Origin: Pseudooceanicola atlanticus
GTDB taxonomy: Bacteria > Pseudomonadota > Alphaproteobacteria > Rhodobacterales > Rhodobacteraceae
Reading direction: 5' to 3'
Length of the DNA: 64,000 bases
Assembly (NCBI RefSeq): GCF_000768315.1
Contig: NZ_AQQX01000005.1
Span: forward strand, 173,158-237,157
Shown here: piece after piece, positions 45,192 to 54,756 of the stretch
Layout of the letters: every line of letters starts with the position of its first letter
Position numbering within the stretch: position 1 is the stretch's first letter
Notes under the pieces: model-generated
What the model was told of the DNA's origin: nothing
What the model saw: the letters and a program-made list of their open reading frames with translations, nothing else
Databases searched by the model: none
Program-made: the position numbers and the translations under genes

Positions 45192-45922
45192 CACTCGGCG
45201 CGGCCCCAATCGCCCAACCGGTCCTGCCACAGGGTCAGGGCGGCCACGGCCGCGGTGTCGGCGCGCAGGATCCGCGGACCGAGCGCCACCGGATGTGCGA
45301 AATCGAGGCCATGCAGACGGTCGCGTTCGGCGGGGGAAAAGCCGCCCTCGGGCCCGATCAGGATCGCCCACGGCCCCGGCGTGCGGGCCGACAGCGTGTC
45401 GCCGCCTGCCAGTCCCTCGTCACAGAACATCAGCTGCCGGCCCTCGGGCCAGTCGGCCAGCACCCGGTCGAGCCGCGCGAGGTCGGCCACCTCGGGGATG
45501 AAGGTGCCGCCGCATTGCTCTGCCGCCTCGACGCAATGCGCCTGCAGCCGGTCCTGGCGGATGCGTTCGGCATTGGTGAAATCGGTCTGCACGGGCAGGA
45601 TACGGGCCGCCCCCATCTCGGTCGCCTTTTCGACGATGAAATCGGTGCGGGCCTTCTTGATCGGCGCGAAAAGCAGCCAGAGGTCGGGCGGGTTCATCTG
45701 CGGCGCGCTCTGCCCGCGGCAGATCAGGACGCCGCCGCGCTTGCCGGCCTCCAGCACCTCGGCCCGCCATTCGCCGTCATGCCCGTTGAACAGGGCGACC
45801 GCATCGCCCTGCGACATGCGCATCACACCGAAAAGGTAATGCGCCTGGTCCCGTTCGAGAGGAACGGTTTGCCCCTCCCCCAACGGGTGATCTACACAGA
45901 GCCTGACTTTCGCACGTTCCAT
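45191..45922 (-). CDS. rsmE: 16S rRNA (uracil1498-N3)-methyltransferase
   Basis: A 243-residue SPOUT enzyme. PUA-like N-terminus (HYLFGVMRMSQGD), then KKARTDFIVEKATEMGAARI, and the knot motif ILIGPEGGFSPAERD followed by ALGPRILRADTAAVAALTLWQ. Methylates U1498 of 16S rRNA. Divergent from ubiA with only 12 bases between the two start codons. Confidence 0.97.
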   Translation of the reverse strand: MERAKVRLCVDHPLGEGQTVPLERDQAHYLFGVMRMSQGDAVALFNGHDGEWRAEVLEAGKRGGVLICRGQSAPQMNPPDLWLLFAPIKKARTDFIVEKATEMGAARILPVQTDFTNAERIRQDRLQAHCVEAAEQCGGTFIPEVADLARLDRVLADWPEGRQLMFCDEGLAGGDTLSARTPGPWAILIGPEGGFSPAERDRLHGLDFAHPVALGPRILRADTAAVAALTLWQDRLGDWGRAE

Positions 45923-45934
45923 GAGGCCCTACAT

Positions 45935-46897
45935 ATGCCCGCAACCCAGCCGACACCAGAGGGACAGGTTTCAGATGCCGTCAAAGGCAACTGGGTCGAC
46001 CATTACGCCCCTGCCCCGCTGCGCCCTTACCTGCGCCTGTCGCGCGCCGACCGGCCGATCGGCACCTGGCTGCTGCTGCTGCCCTGCTGGTGGGGGCTGA
46101 TGCTGGCGATGATCGCCGATGGCCGGGTCGGCTGGAGCGATGCCTGGATTGCGGCCGGTTGCGGCATCGGGGCGATCCTGATGCGCGGCGCGGGCTGCAC
46201 CTGGAACGACATCACCGACCGCAATATCGACGGGTCGGTCGAACGCACCCGGTCGCGCCCGATCCCGTCGGGGCAGGTCAGCGTGACACAGGCGGTGGCC
46301 TGGATGTGCGCGCAGGCGCTGATCGCCTTCGGGATCCTGCTGACCTTCCCGCCGCTGGCCATCGCCCTTGGCGTGTTGTCGCTACTGCCGGTGGCGATCT
46401 ACCCGTTTGCCAAGCGGTTCACCTGGTGGCCGCAGATCTTCCTGGGCCTCGCCTTCAACTGGGGCGCCATCCTCGCCTGGGCGGCGCATTCGGAAAGCCT
46501 GAGCTGGCCGCCCTTTGTCCTTTATGTCGCCGGGATCAGCTGGACGCTGTTCTACGACACCATCTACGCCCACCAGGACAAGGAAGACGACGCGCTGATC
46601 GGCGTGAAATCCACCGCGCGGCTGTTTGCCAACCAGACGCCGCGCTGGCTGCGCCGGTTCCTCGTCGGGGCGGTGATGCTGATGGGGCTGACGGTGCTGG
46701 GGGCGGCCCTGCCCGATGCCAATCCGCTGGCGCTGGTCGTCGCGCTGGCCGGGCCCTGGGCGTTCGGCTGGCACCTGGCCTGGCAATTGCGGCGGCTGGA
46801 CATGGACGACCATGACAGGTTGCTGATGCTGTTCCGATCCAACAGGGATGCGGGACTGCTGCCCTTGCCGTTTTTCGCCGTCGCCCTGCTGGTGTGA
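45935..46897 (+). CDS. ubiA: 4-hydroxybenzoate polyprenyltransferase
   Basis: A 320-residue membrane prenyltransferase for ubiquinone. The two Asp-rich motifs are WNDITDRNIDGSVERTRSRP and YDTIYAHQDKEDD, each in a cytosolic loop between hydrophobic helices. Start ATG 45935 has GAGG nine bases upstream inside the rsmE start region. Confidence 0.97.
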   Translation: MPATQPTPEGQVSDAVKGNWVDHYAPAPLRPYLRLSRADRPIGTWLLLLPCWWGLMLAMIADGRVGWSDAWIAAGCGIGAILMRGAGCTWNDITDRNIDGSVERTRSRPIPSGQVSVTQAVAWMCAQALIAFGILLTFPPLAIALGVLSLLPVAIYPFAKRFTWWPQIFLGLAFNWGAILAWAAHSESLSWPPFVLYVAGISWTLFYDTIYAHQDKEDDALIGVKSTARLFANQTPRWLRRFLVGAVMLMGLTVLGAALPDANPLALVVALAGPWAFGWHLAWQLRRLDMDDHDRLLMLFRSNRDAGLLPLPFFAVALLV

Positions 46898-46957
46898 TTG
46901 CAAGGGAGGCGCTGAGGGCTTAAACCCCTGCCGATGCCAACAAGACCGGACCCGCCG

Positions 46958-48943
46958 ATGCGCCTGTCCTCCTACGCGATCCTCGCCGCTGCCTTCGTCA
47001 TCGCCGCCGTGACCTCTGTCATCGCCGCGACCTTTGCCGCCACCACGATCGAACGCAGTTCGGCCAACGGTGTGCGCGCCCAGCTGGACCGCGAGGCGCT
47101 GAGCTGGGCGGATGTGACCACCGACGGGTTGCAGCTTCACCTGACGGGCGTCGCCCCGTCCGAGGCCGAACGGTTCCGCGCCATCACCGTCGCCGGCGAA
47201 GTCGTCGACGCCACCCGCGTGATCGACCACATGCGCGTCGCCGCGACCGAGGAACTGGCTGCGCCGCGCTTTTCCATCGAAATGCTGCGCAACGACGCGC
47301 AACTTTCGCTGATCGGGCTGGTGCCGACCTCGACCAATCGCGAGGCGCTGATCGAACGGCTGAACAAGATCCCGAACCTCGACACGGTGACCGACCTTCT
47401 GGAAACCGCGGATTACGCGGCCCCGGAAAGCTGGCAACTGACCATCGACTACGCCATCGCGGCGCTCCGCGACCTGCCCCGGTCCAAGATTTCACTGGCC
47501 GCAGGCGAGGTGACGATCAAGGCGATGAGCGACAGTGTCGAGGATCGCCGCCAGCTCGAGGCAGAGCTGAAGCGCAAGGCCCCCGGCCCCATCGATCTGG
47601 TGCTGGACATCGCCGCGCCCCGCCCGGTCATCGCCCCCTTCACCCTGCGCTACATCGTCGACGAGAACGGCGCCCGGTTCGATGCCTGTTCCGCCGACAC
47701 CGAAGAGGCCCGCACCCGGATCCTGAATGCCGCACGCGGCGTCGGCCTGACCAGCGAGGCGCGCTGCACCCTGGGTCTTGGCGTGCCGTCGACCGAATGG
47801 GGCGCCGCCGCAAGCTCGGCCATCCTGGCGCTTGGCCGGATCGGCCAGGGCTCTGTCACGCTGTCGGATGCCGATATCAGCCTGATCGCCGCCGAAGGGT
47901 CCGATCGCACCACCTTTGACCGCGTCGTGGGCGAGCTGGAAAACGCCCTGCCCGACGTCTTTGCCCTGACCGCCGTGCTGCCCGAAACCGAAAGCACCGA
48001 AAACCAGGGCCCCGCCGAATTCACCGCCACCCTGTCGCCCGAAGGCCTGGTGCAGCTGCGCGGCCGCATCCGGGACGAGCTGTCTCGCAAGGCCGCCGAC
48101 AGCTATTCCCGCGCGGCCTTCGGCAGCGAGGCCGTCTATTCCGCCGCACGGCTGGATGACAGCCTGCCAGAGGGCTGGTCGCTGCGCGTGCTCGCCGGGC
48201 TCGAGGCGCTGGCACAGCTGAACAACGGCGTCGTCAATGTCACCGAAGACCGGATCGGCGTGCGCGGCAATACCGGCAACAAGGACAGCAGCGCCGTAAT
48301 CGCCCGCATCCTGTCGGACCGGCTGGGCGAAGGTCAGGATTTCACGATCGACGTGGCCTACCAGGAGAAACTGGACCCGGTCGCCGCCATGCCCACCCCT
48401 GACGAATGCATCGCCGAGATCACCGCGATCCAGGGCGAACGGAAAATCAATTTCGAACCGGGCTCTGCCACAGTGGACGCCGACAGCCGGGGCATCCTGG
48501 ACGACCTGGCCGAGGTGCTGAAGCTCTGCGGTCCGCTGCGGCTGGAAATCGCGGGTCACACCGACAGCCAGGGCCGCGAAGAAATGAACGAACGCCTCAG
48601 CCAGGAGCGCGCGAATACCGTCCTCAGCGAGCTGCGGATGCGCCGGGTCGAAACCGGCAACTTCCTGTCCAAGGGCTACGGCGAAAGCATCCCGATTGCG
48701 GACAACGACACCGAGGAAGGCCGCGAGGCCAACCGCCGGATCGAATTCCAGTTAATTCGGACATCCGGCGAAGAGACCGACGAAACGACCCTTGAAAGCC
48801 AATCCACTTCCGGCGCAGAAGAGAGCACCGACACATCCGAGGCCGATGCCGAGGACGGATCGGGCGACGAGACGACAACGGAAGAGGACGGCACTGAAGA
48901 ACCGTCCACGGCTGAGGAGACAACAGAGGATGAACAGAACTGA
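46958..48943 (+). CDS. OmpA-domain protein with BON-like repeats and acidic tail
   Basis: A 661-residue envelope protein (ATG 46934 would add eight residues). N-terminal membrane anchor RLSSYAILAAAFVIAAVTSV; then alternating BON/SecD-like modules (for example TTDGLQLHLTGVAPSEAE and LRNDAQLSLIGLVPTSTNRE); a C-terminal OmpA peptidoglycan-binding domain with LEIAGHTDSQGREEM, NERLSQERANTV and NRRIEFQL near 525-600. The last about 60 residues are almost only Glu, Asp, Thr and Ser (TTTEEDGTEEPSTAEETTED). Probably bridges the inner membrane and the wall. It overlaps the next gene by 14 bases. Confidence 0.9.
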   Translation: MRLSSYAILAAAFVIAAVTSVIAATFAATTIERSSANGVRAQLDREALSWADVTTDGLQLHLTGVAPSEAERFRAITVAGEVVDATRVIDHMRVAATEELAAPRFSIEMLRNDAQLSLIGLVPTSTNREALIERLNKIPNLDTVTDLLETADYAAPESWQLTIDYAIAALRDLPRSKISLAAGEVTIKAMSDSVEDRRQLEAELKRKAPGPIDLVLDIAAPRPVIAPFTLRYIVDENGARFDACSADTEEARTRILNAARGVGLTSEARCTLGLGVPSTEWGAAASSAILALGRIGQGSVTLSDADISLIAAEGSDRTTFDRVVGELENALPDVFALTAVLPETESTENQGPAEFTATLSPEGLVQLRGRIRDELSRKAADSYSRAAFGSEAVYSAARLDDSLPEGWSLRVLAGLEALAQLNNGVVNVTEDRIGVRGNTGNKDSSAVIARILSDRLGEGQDFTIDVAYQEKLDPVAAMPTPDECIAEITAIQGERKINFEPGSATVDADSRGILDDLAEVLKLCGPLRLEIAGHTDSQGREEMNERLSQERANTVLSELRMRRVETGNFLSKGYGESIPIADNDTEEGREANRRIEFQLIRTSGEETDETTLESQSTSGAEESTDTSEADAEDGSGDETTTEEDGTEEPSTAEETTEDEQN

Positions 48944-49259
48944 ATTCGTGATCGCCACGGCGGTCATCCTGTTTATCGCTTTCTGCCTTGGCTGGTTCGC
49001 TTACTGGCTCATCCACCGTTTCACCCGCGTGTCGAAATCCGACATGGGCGAACTCGAGCGCATGGCCCAGGAATTGCATGAAGCCGAGGAAATCCGCGAC
49101 CAGGCGATCACCTACCTGCAACAGCGCGAGGCCGAGCTGACCAACCAGCTGAGCCAGACCGAAGCCGAACTGAACGCTGCCATGGAAGGCCTGCGGGAGG
49201 CCCGTCACGAGGCCGAGGAACTGCGCGCCTACATCGAACGGGTCAACCACGCGGGCTGA
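48930..49259 (+). CDS. Membrane-anchored coiled-coil protein
   Basis: A 109-residue protein: N-terminal TM FVIATAVILFIAFCLGWFAY, then a long amphipathic helix rich in Glu, Arg and Leu (MGELERMAQELHEAEEIRD, REAELTNQLSQTEAEL). No family recognised. ATG 48930 lies inside the OmpA-domain gene, whose stop it overlaps by 14 bases, so translation is coupled and the two products probably act together at the envelope. Confidence 0.82.
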   Translation: MNRTEFVIATAVILFIAFCLGWFAYWLIHRFTRVSKSDMGELERMAQELHEAEEIRDQAITYLQQREAELTNQLSQTEAELNAAMEGLREARHEAEELRAYIERVNHAG

Positions 49260-49283
49260 CCCGGAGCGCGCCTCTGCCGCGGC

Positions 49284-49721
49284 CTACCAGCGGTCCAGCG
49301 CGTCCTCGTCTTCGTCCTTCGCCGCCACCCAATCGGACCCGTCCGGCCCGATTTCCTTCTTCCAGAAGGGCGCGCGGCTTTTCAGGTAATCCATCAGGAA
49401 TTCCGCCGCCTCGAAGGCGTCCTTGCGATGCGGCGCGGCGGTCGCGACCATCATGATCGCCTCGCCCGGCTGCATCGGCCCAAAGCGGTGGATGACCAGC
49501 GTATCCCCCAGGGACCACCGGGTCACCGCCTCTTCGGCGATCTTCGTGATCGCGCGTTCGGTCATGCCGGGATAATGCTCGATCTCCATCCGGGCCATGC
49601 CGCCATCTTCGCGCACGAGGCCGGTGAAGGTCACGATGGCGCCCTGGTCCTTGTGCCCCTCGGCGAACCGGGACGTTTCCGCGCCCAGGTCGAAAGGCGC
49701 CTCCTGCACCACGATCCGCAT
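49284..49721 (-). CDS. moaE: Molybdopterin synthase catalytic (large) subunit
   Basis: A 145-residue MoaE: GAIVTFTGLVRED, MEIEHYPGMTERA, VIHRFGPMQPGE and APFWKKE with the catalytic Lys pair. Adds sulfur to precursor Z with MoaD, which lies four bases upstream. Operon order pgsA-moaD-moaE, downstream of uvrC. Confidence 0.96.
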   Translation of the reverse strand: MRIVVQEAPFDLGAETSRFAEGHKDQGAIVTFTGLVREDGGMARMEIEHYPGMTERAITKIAEEAVTRWSLGDTLVIHRFGPMQPGEAIMMVATAAPHRKDAFEAAEFLMDYLKSRAPFWKKEIGPDGSDWVAAKDEDEDALDRW

Positions 49722-49724
49722 CGC

Positions 49725-49970
49725 TCAGCCCCCGGTCATGGGCGGAAAGAAGGCCACTTCCCGCACGCCCTCCAGCGAGGCGTCGAAATCCGACAGCTCC
49801 TGGTCCAGCGCCACCCGCAGGGCCGAGATATCCTCGAACGCCGCGGCGTAGCGCGGCTCGCGCGCCTTCAGCTCCTCGACCAGTTCGGTGACGTTGCGCG
49901 CCCCGGTCTCGACCTTTTCCTTCGGCAGCCCGATCCGCTCGCGGACCCAGGCGAAATACAGAATATCCAT
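49725..49970 (-). CDS. moaD: Molybdopterin synthase sulfur-carrier (small) subunit
   Basis: An 81-residue ubiquitin-fold protein, DILYFAWVRERIGLPKEKVE at the start and the obligatory C-terminal Gly-Gly (PPMTGG) used for thiocarboxylation. Its start shares a base with the pgsA stop (TGATG). Confidence 0.95.
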   Translation of the reverse strand: MDILYFAWVRERIGLPKEKVETGARNVTELVEELKAREPRYAAAFEDISALRVALDQELSDFDASLEGVREVAFFPPMTGG

Positions 49971-50632
49971 CAATCCTCTCCCAGATGCGCCCGCGCCTTG
50001 GCGAAGTAGTCCCAGCCGGTGATCGCGGTCAGGATGGCGGCCAGCCAGATCAGCGCGATGCCCAGGTAGCCGCCCCATTCGGCGCGCCACATGATGCCCC
50101 GCAGCCCGGTCGGGTCCTCTTCGACACCCGACAGGATAGCCCGGATCATGTCCTGGTCCATCCCGAAGACCGCCATGCCCAGATGGTGATTGAACACGCC
50201 CTGCACCAGCAGCAGCGCAATGGCCACCATCTGCACCGCCGTCTTCCACTTCGCCAGCTTCGTGACCGCCAGGGTACCGGCAACGTCGCCCAGGAATTCC
50301 CGCAGGCCCGAGACGAACACCTCGCGGAACAGGATAACCGCCGAGGGCAGCACGATCCACACGCCCAGAGGCGACCAGAGCGCCAGCGCCAGCAGAGCGA
50401 TGACCACCATCGCCTTGTCGGCGATCGGATCCAGCATCGTCCCGATCTTGCTGATCTGCCCCATCTTCCGCGCCAGGTAGCCATCGGCATAATCGGTCAA
50501 CGACGCGCCCACGAACAGCACGAAGGCCGCCCAATCCGCATAAGGGCGCGGCAGGACAAGGAACACGATGATCACGCCGGGCGCCGCCAGCAGGCGGAAC
50601 AGCGTGAGGATATTGGGCAAGGTCATCTTCAT
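49970..50632 (-). CDS. pgsA: CDP-diacylglycerol--glycerol-3-phosphate 3-phosphatidyltransferase
   Basis: A 220-residue membrane enzyme making phosphatidylglycerol phosphate. CDP-alcohol phosphotransferase motif: DGYLARKMGQISKIG then TMLDPIADK (D-G-x2-A-R-x8-G-x3-D-x3-D). Follows uvrC with a structured repeat between; head of the moaD-moaE operon. Confidence 0.97.
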   Translation of the reverse strand: MKMTLPNILTLFRLLAAPGVIIVFLVLPRPYADWAAFVLFVGASLTDYADGYLARKMGQISKIGTMLDPIADKAMVVIALLALALWSPLGVWIVLPSAVILFREVFVSGLREFLGDVAGTLAVTKLAKWKTAVQMVAIALLLVQGVFNHHLGMAVFGMDQDMIRAILSGVEEDPTGLRGIMWRAEWGGYLGIALIWLAAILTAITGWDYFAKARAHLGED

Positions 50633-50700
50633 GAGGCTCTACCTAGCCCGTCCCCCCTCCGGAGGGAAGAAGCCACGCGGCGAAACCCGCGCAACCCCGA

Positions 50701-50790
50701 CCTTCATCTTGCCGGAAATACTCCCGCCGGAGGCACCGCGTCTCTTGCGCAGCAAGAGACGCAACAAAATGGTGTGCACCGCAGGTGCGC
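50701..50790 (+). repeat. Dispersed structured intergenic element, copy 4
   Basis: Core CCTTCATCTTGCCGGAAATA and CTCCCGCCGGAGGCACC at 50701-50737, hairpin B (perfect 11-bp stem 50738-50748 with 50752-50762, loop GCA), 11-base linker, hairpin C (7-bp stem 50774-50780 with 50784-50790, loop GCA, one G-U pair). Hairpin A is only weakly present here. Lies between uvrC and pgsA. Confidence 0.75.
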
Positions 50791-50819
50791 CTTTGGATCA
50801 GGGCCCCGGGTCCGGGTCC

Positions 50820-52685
50820 TCAGCCCTTTTCGTGGAAATGCGCGTAGACCGTTTCGGCAATCGCATCGGAAATGCCTTCCACCGCCTTCAGATCCGACAG
50901 CCCGGCCCGGCTGACCGCCTTGGCCGAGCCGAAATGCGCCAGCAGCGCGCGCTTGCGGGTGGCCCCGACGCCGGGGATCTCGTCCAGCGGCGTGGCGGAC
51001 ACGGCCTTGGCCCGTTTCGCCCGGTGGGTGCCGATGGCAAAGCGGTGTGCCTCGTCGCGCAGGCGCTGGACGAAATAGAGCACCGGGTCGTTCATCTTCA
51101 ACGCAAAGGGGCGCTGGCCGGGGCGGTGGAACTCTTCCTTGCCGTGGTCACGGTCGACGCCCTTGGCGACGCCGACCATCGGAATGTCCGGCACGCCCAG
51201 CTGGTCGAGGATCTCCTGCACCGCCGAAACCTGCCCCGCACCACCGTCGATCAGCAGCAGATCCGGCCAAAGCTCGCTCTTGCGGTCCGGGTCCTCTTTC
51301 AGCAGGCGGGTCAGACGGCGGGTCAGAACCTCCTTCATCATGCCGAAATCGTCCCCGGGGGTCAGGTCTTCGCCCTTGATGTTGAACTTGCGATATTGCG
51401 ATTTCAGGAACCCTTCGGGCCCGGCGACGATCATCCCGCCGACCGCATGGGCGCCCTGGATATGCGAGTTGTCGTAGACCTCGATCCGCTTCGGCGGACC
51501 GTCCAGTCCGAACGCCTCGCCCAGCCCGGCCAGCAGCTTGGCCTGGGTCGCGCTTTCCGACATCTTGCGGGCCAGGCTTTCGCGGGCATTGCGGGCCGCG
51601 CCCTCGACCAACTCGGCCTTTTCCCCGCGCTGCGGCACCGCGATCTCGACCTTGCGGCCCAGTTTCTCGGTCAGGGCCTGTTCCATCAGGTCCGAATTTT
51701 CGATCGGGTGCGACAGCAGGATCAGACGGGGCGGTTCCTTGGTGTCGTAGAACTGGCCCAGGAAGGCCTCCAGCACCTCGGCCTCGTCGACCTCGGCCCC
51801 CGCGCGGGGATAGAAGTCGCGGTTGCCCCAGTTCTGGTTCGCCCGGATGAAGAAGACCTGCACGCAGGCCTGCCCGCCTTCCATGTTCAGCGCGATCACA
51901 TCCGCCTCGGGCGTGGAGCGCGGATTGACCCCCTGCGCCGATTGCACCTGCGTCAATGCGCGGATGCGGTCGCGCAAGGCGGCGGCGCGTTCGAATTCCA
52001 TCGCCTCGGCGGCCTCGGCCATGTCCGCGGCCAGCTTCTCCTGCACCTGGGTCGACCGCCCGGACAGGAACCGTTCGGCATCGCGTACGGCCGAGGCGTA
52101 ATCCTCCTTGCTGATCTCGCCGGTACAGGGGGCCGAGCAGCGCTTGATCTGGTACAGCAGGCAGGGCCGGCTGCGGCTGTCGAACATGCTGTCGGAACAG
52201 GTGCGCAGCAGGAACACCTTCTGCAGCTGGTTCAGAGTCCGGTTCACCGCGCCCGCGCTGGCGAAGGGGCCATAATAGGCCCCCTTCCGCTTTTTCGCGC
52301 CGCGATGTTTCACGATCTCGGGGAAGTCGTGATCCTTGGTCAGCAGAATGTTCGGAAAGCTCTTGTCGTCGCGCAGCAGCACGTTGTAGCGCGGCTTCAG
52401 CTGCTTGATGAGGTTCTGTTCCAGCAGCAGCGCCTCGGTTTCCGTCCGCGTTGTCAGGAACATCATCGAGGCGGTTTCCCGGATCATCCGCGCGATCCGC
52501 CCGGAATGCCCCGAAGGCCGGGCATAGTTGGACACCCGCGCCTTGAGGTTGCGGGCCTTGCCGACATAGAGCACCCGCGCCTGCGCATCGAGCATCCGGT
52601 ACACCCCCGGCGACGAATCAAGCGTCGGCAGGAGGGAATGGATCAGGGCGTGCCCGGTCAGCGTGTCCTGGTTGCTCTGCGTCAT
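50820..52685 (-). CDS. uvrC: Excinuclease ABC subunit C
   Basis: A 621-residue nucleotide-excision-repair nuclease making both incisions with UvrAB. GIY-YIG domain at the N-terminus ([20 protein letters not shown]), the UvrB-binding UVR region ([19 protein letters not shown]), RNase-H-like C-terminal nuclease ([19 protein letters not shown]), and a terminal helix-hairpin-helix pair. ATG 52685 follows a 300-base AT-rich region carrying a DnaA box. Confidence 0.98.
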   Translation of the reverse strand: MTQSNQDTLTGHALIHSLLPTLDSSPGVYRMLDAQARVLYVGKARNLKARVSNYARPSGHSGRIARMIRETASMMFLTTRTETEALLLEQNLIKQLKPRYNVLLRDDKSFPNILLTKDHDFPEIVKHRGAKKRKGAYYGPFASAGAVNRTLNQLQKVFLLRTCSDSMFDSRSRPCLLYQIKRCSAPCTGEISKEDYASAVRDAERFLSGRSTQVQEKLAADMAEAAEAMEFERAAALRDRIRALTQVQSAQGVNPRSTPEADVIALNMEGGQACVQVFFIRANQNWGNRDFYPRAGAEVDEAEVLEAFLGQFYDTKEPPRLILLSHPIENSDLMEQALTEKLGRKVEIAVPQRGEKAELVEGAARNARESLARKMSESATQAKLLAGLGEAFGLDGPPKRIEVYDNSHIQGAHAVGGMIVAGPEGFLKSQYRKFNIKGEDLTPGDDFGMMKEVLTRRLTRLLKEDPDRKSELWPDLLLIDGGAGQVSAVQEILDQLGVPDIPMVGVAKGVDRDHGKEEFHRPGQRPFALKMNDPVLYFVQRLRDEAHRFAIGTHRAKRAKAVSATPLDEIPGVGATRKRALLAHFGSAKAVSRAGLSDLKAVEGISDAIAETVYAHFHEKG

Positions 52686-52984
52686 GTTCGTTCCCCGGTG
52701 ATTCCCGCCATGGCTGCAAATTTACGCGGCTGAGAACAAGTGTGAAGCTTTCCACCGTTTCTGTGGATAAGTCTGGGGGCATTCCATTTCCGTTACGAAA
52801 AACCCCTTCTAAACTATGACCTTCGACGACCTGCCTAAATTTTAGGCCCTGTTGCAACGCGCTGTTTTTAAATGATAAAAATATTTGCGCGCGACAAGTA
52901 TATGAAATCATTAAAGTTTTGGTAACGCTTATGTGACGGAAAAACAACGCGTGCAAAACCTGCCGCCACGGCATGCGAAAATAC
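52686..52984. other. AT-rich intergenic region upstream of uvrC
   Basis: No gene. On the minus strand it contains a perfect DnaA box TTATCCACA (52762-52770), a 13-bp palindrome CCTAAATTTTAGG (52834-52846) and, at 52860-52935, the most AT-rich segment of the neighbourhood. It must hold the uvrC promoter. I saw no further DnaA boxes, so an origin is not claimed. Confidence 0.6.
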
Positions 52985-53764
52985 TCATTCTACCCCCTCG
53001 ACGTCCGGGGTTTTCCACGCAAGGTGCTGCCCCCCATCCGTGCAGATCAATTGCCCTGTCACGCCCGGCGCGGTCAGGAAATAGCGCAGCGCCCCGATGA
53101 TATCGTCGGGGTTGGAGCCGCGTTCGAGGATCGTGGCCATCTGCTGCTGCAGGAAATCGTCCGCCCCCTGGCGCGCGCCCTGAAGCGTCGGTCCTGGGCC
53201 GATCGCATTCACCCGGATGGCCGGGGCCAGCGCCTGGGCCAGGGTCTGGGTCAGCGACCAGAGCGCGGCCTTCGACAGAGTGTAGCTGGTGAAATCCGGC
53301 GTCAGCTTGCGCACCCGCTGGTCGATCAGGTTGATGACGAGGCCCTGCGCCGTGGCGCGGCCGTCCTCGTCCCGCAGCGGCGCCGGAACCGCGCGCGCGA
53401 AGGCCTGGGTCAGCACGAAGGGTGCGCGCAGGTTGCAGTCCATGTGCCGGTCCCAGCTTTCGCGGGTCACGCTATCCACCTCATCCTTGTCGAAGATCGA
53501 GGCGTTGTTGACCAGGCAGGTCAGCGGCCCCTCCAGCGCTTCGGCGGCGGCGGGGACAAGGCGCTGCATATCGTCCTCGGCTGTCAGGTCGGCCTGTACG
53601 GTCGCGGCGCGGCGGCCCTTGGCGCGGATCAGCTCCGCCACGTCTTCCGCGGCCTCTGCCGACTGGCCGTAATGCACGGCCACGTCATAGCCCTGATCGG
53701 CCAGTTCCAGCGCCATGGCGCGGCCAAGGCGCTTGGCGGCGCCGGTTACGAGCGCTCTGGTCAT
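52985..53764 (-). CDS. Short-chain dehydrogenase, pteridine-reductase-like
   Basis: A 259-residue SDR. NADPH-binding GAAKRLGRA (8-16) with an upstream Val-Thr, CLVNNASIFDKDE, and Tyr161-xxx-Lys165 in SYTLSKAAL. In place of the usual catalytic Ser the sequence has INLIDQR with Asp148, the PTR1/FolM-type substitution, so reduction of dihydropteridines or dihydrofolate is possible. About 20 bases upstream of the antiporter gene on the same strand (read from that side). Confidence 0.88.
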   Translation of the reverse strand: MTRALVTGAAKRLGRAMALELADQGYDVAVHYGQSAEAAEDVAELIRAKGRRAATVQADLTAEDDMQRLVPAAAEALEGPLTCLVNNASIFDKDEVDSVTRESWDRHMDCNLRAPFVLTQAFARAVPAPLRDEDGRATAQGLVINLIDQRVRKLTPDFTSYTLSKAALWSLTQTLAQALAPAIRVNAIGPGPTLQGARQGADDFLQQQMATILERGSNPDDIIGALRYFLTAPGVTGQLICTDGGQHLAWKTPDVEGVE

Positions 53765-53787
53765 CCCCTACCCTCCGATGTTGCGTG

Positions 53788-54756
53788 TCAGACAAGCACC
53801 ATCGTGACGTAGAGCAGGTAGAGGAAGGTCAAGAGCGCGCCCCACCGACGACCCAGATCGCGCCCCATCAGAACGAAGGGGGCAAGGATCAGCGACGCGC
53901 CCAGCATGACCCACAGATCGAAGGTCAGGAATTCCGCATCGACCGGGATCTCGCCGAACAGCGACGTCACCCCGATGATGGCCAGCAGGTTGAAGATGTT
54001 GGAGCCGATGACGTTACCCATGGCCACGTCCGCCTGCTTGCGCATGGCCGCGACGACGGTCGTGGCCAGTTCCGGCAGCGACGTGCCAAGCGCCACGAGG
54101 GTCAGGCCGATCACTGCATCCGACACCCCGAATTGCCGCGCGATGATCGACGCGTTTTCGACCAGCAGGTCGGCGCCCAGAGGCAGACCGACAAGGCCGA
54201 GGACCAGAAAGACGATGATCTTCCACCAGGGCATGTCCGGGTCCGCGCCTTCAAGGTCCGCGATCTCGTCGGCTTCGGCCTCCGCACAGCTCAGCTTGGC
54301 GTCCGCCATGTGCTTGCGGGCGGAAAAGAACTGGTCGCCCAGCGTCATCGCCAGGGCGGCCAGCAGGATGATCCCGGTGATCCAGTTGAAGGAGCCAAGG
54401 AAGGCAAGGCCGATGAACAGCACCGAACCGGCCAGCATCATCAGGTAGGACCGCTTCGTGTCCAGCTGGCTGGTATGCATGCGCGAGATGATCGCGGGCA
54501 GCCCCAGAACCAGCAGCACGTTGGCCGTGTTCGACCCCACCACGTTGCCGAGCGCCAGGTCCGGCTTGCCCTCATGCAACGCCGAGAGAGAGATGATCAA
54601 CTCGGGCGCGGAGGTGCCGAACGCGACGATGGTCAGGCTGACGATCAGGGCGGGGATGCCCACGCGCAGCGACAGGTTCACCGCACCGCGCACCAGCGCA
54701 TCGCCGGCCAGAAGCAGGATCAGCAGGCCAAGCCCGCAGAGCAACCAGGGTATCAT
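53788..54756 (-). CDS. Calcium/sodium antiporter (CaCA family, YrbG-like)
   Basis: A 322-residue membrane transporter with about ten helices and two inverted repeats, each with an alpha-repeat motif: AFGTSAPELIISL and ALGTSLPELATTV, with GNVVGSNTANVLLVLGLPAI and GNVIGSNIFNLLAIIG. Exchanges Ca2+ for Na+. Start ATG 54756 overlaps the stop of the zinc-ribbon gene (ATGA). Confidence 0.95.
   Translation of the reverse strand: MIPWLLCGLGLLILLLAGDALVRGAVNLSLRVGIPALIVSLTIVAFGTSAPELIISLSALHEGKPDLALGNVVGSNTANVLLVLGLPAIISRMHTSQLDTKRSYLMMLAGSVLFIGLAFLGSFNWITGIILLAALAMTLGDQFFSARKHMADAKLSCAEAEADEIADLEGADPDMPWWKIIVFLVLGLVGLPLGADLLVENASIIARQFGVSDAVIGLTLVALGTSLPELATTVVAAMRKQADVAMGNVIGSNIFNLLAIIGVTSLFGEIPVDAEFLTFDLWVMLGASLILAPFVLMGRDLGRRWGALLTFLYLLYVTMVLV

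Noticed and set aside
50568..52733. 721-codon plus-strand frame opposite uvrC
   Set aside because: UvrC motifs are unambiguous on the minus strand; this is a shadow frame.
52686..52984. Chromosomal origin of replication
   Set aside because: Only one DnaA box was seen and no typical origin neighbour (dnaA, hemE, parAB) is present.
52972..52990. Possible fifth copy of the structured element (GAAAATACTC)
   Set aside because: Only ten bases match, they overlap the SDR stop codon, and no hairpins accompany them.
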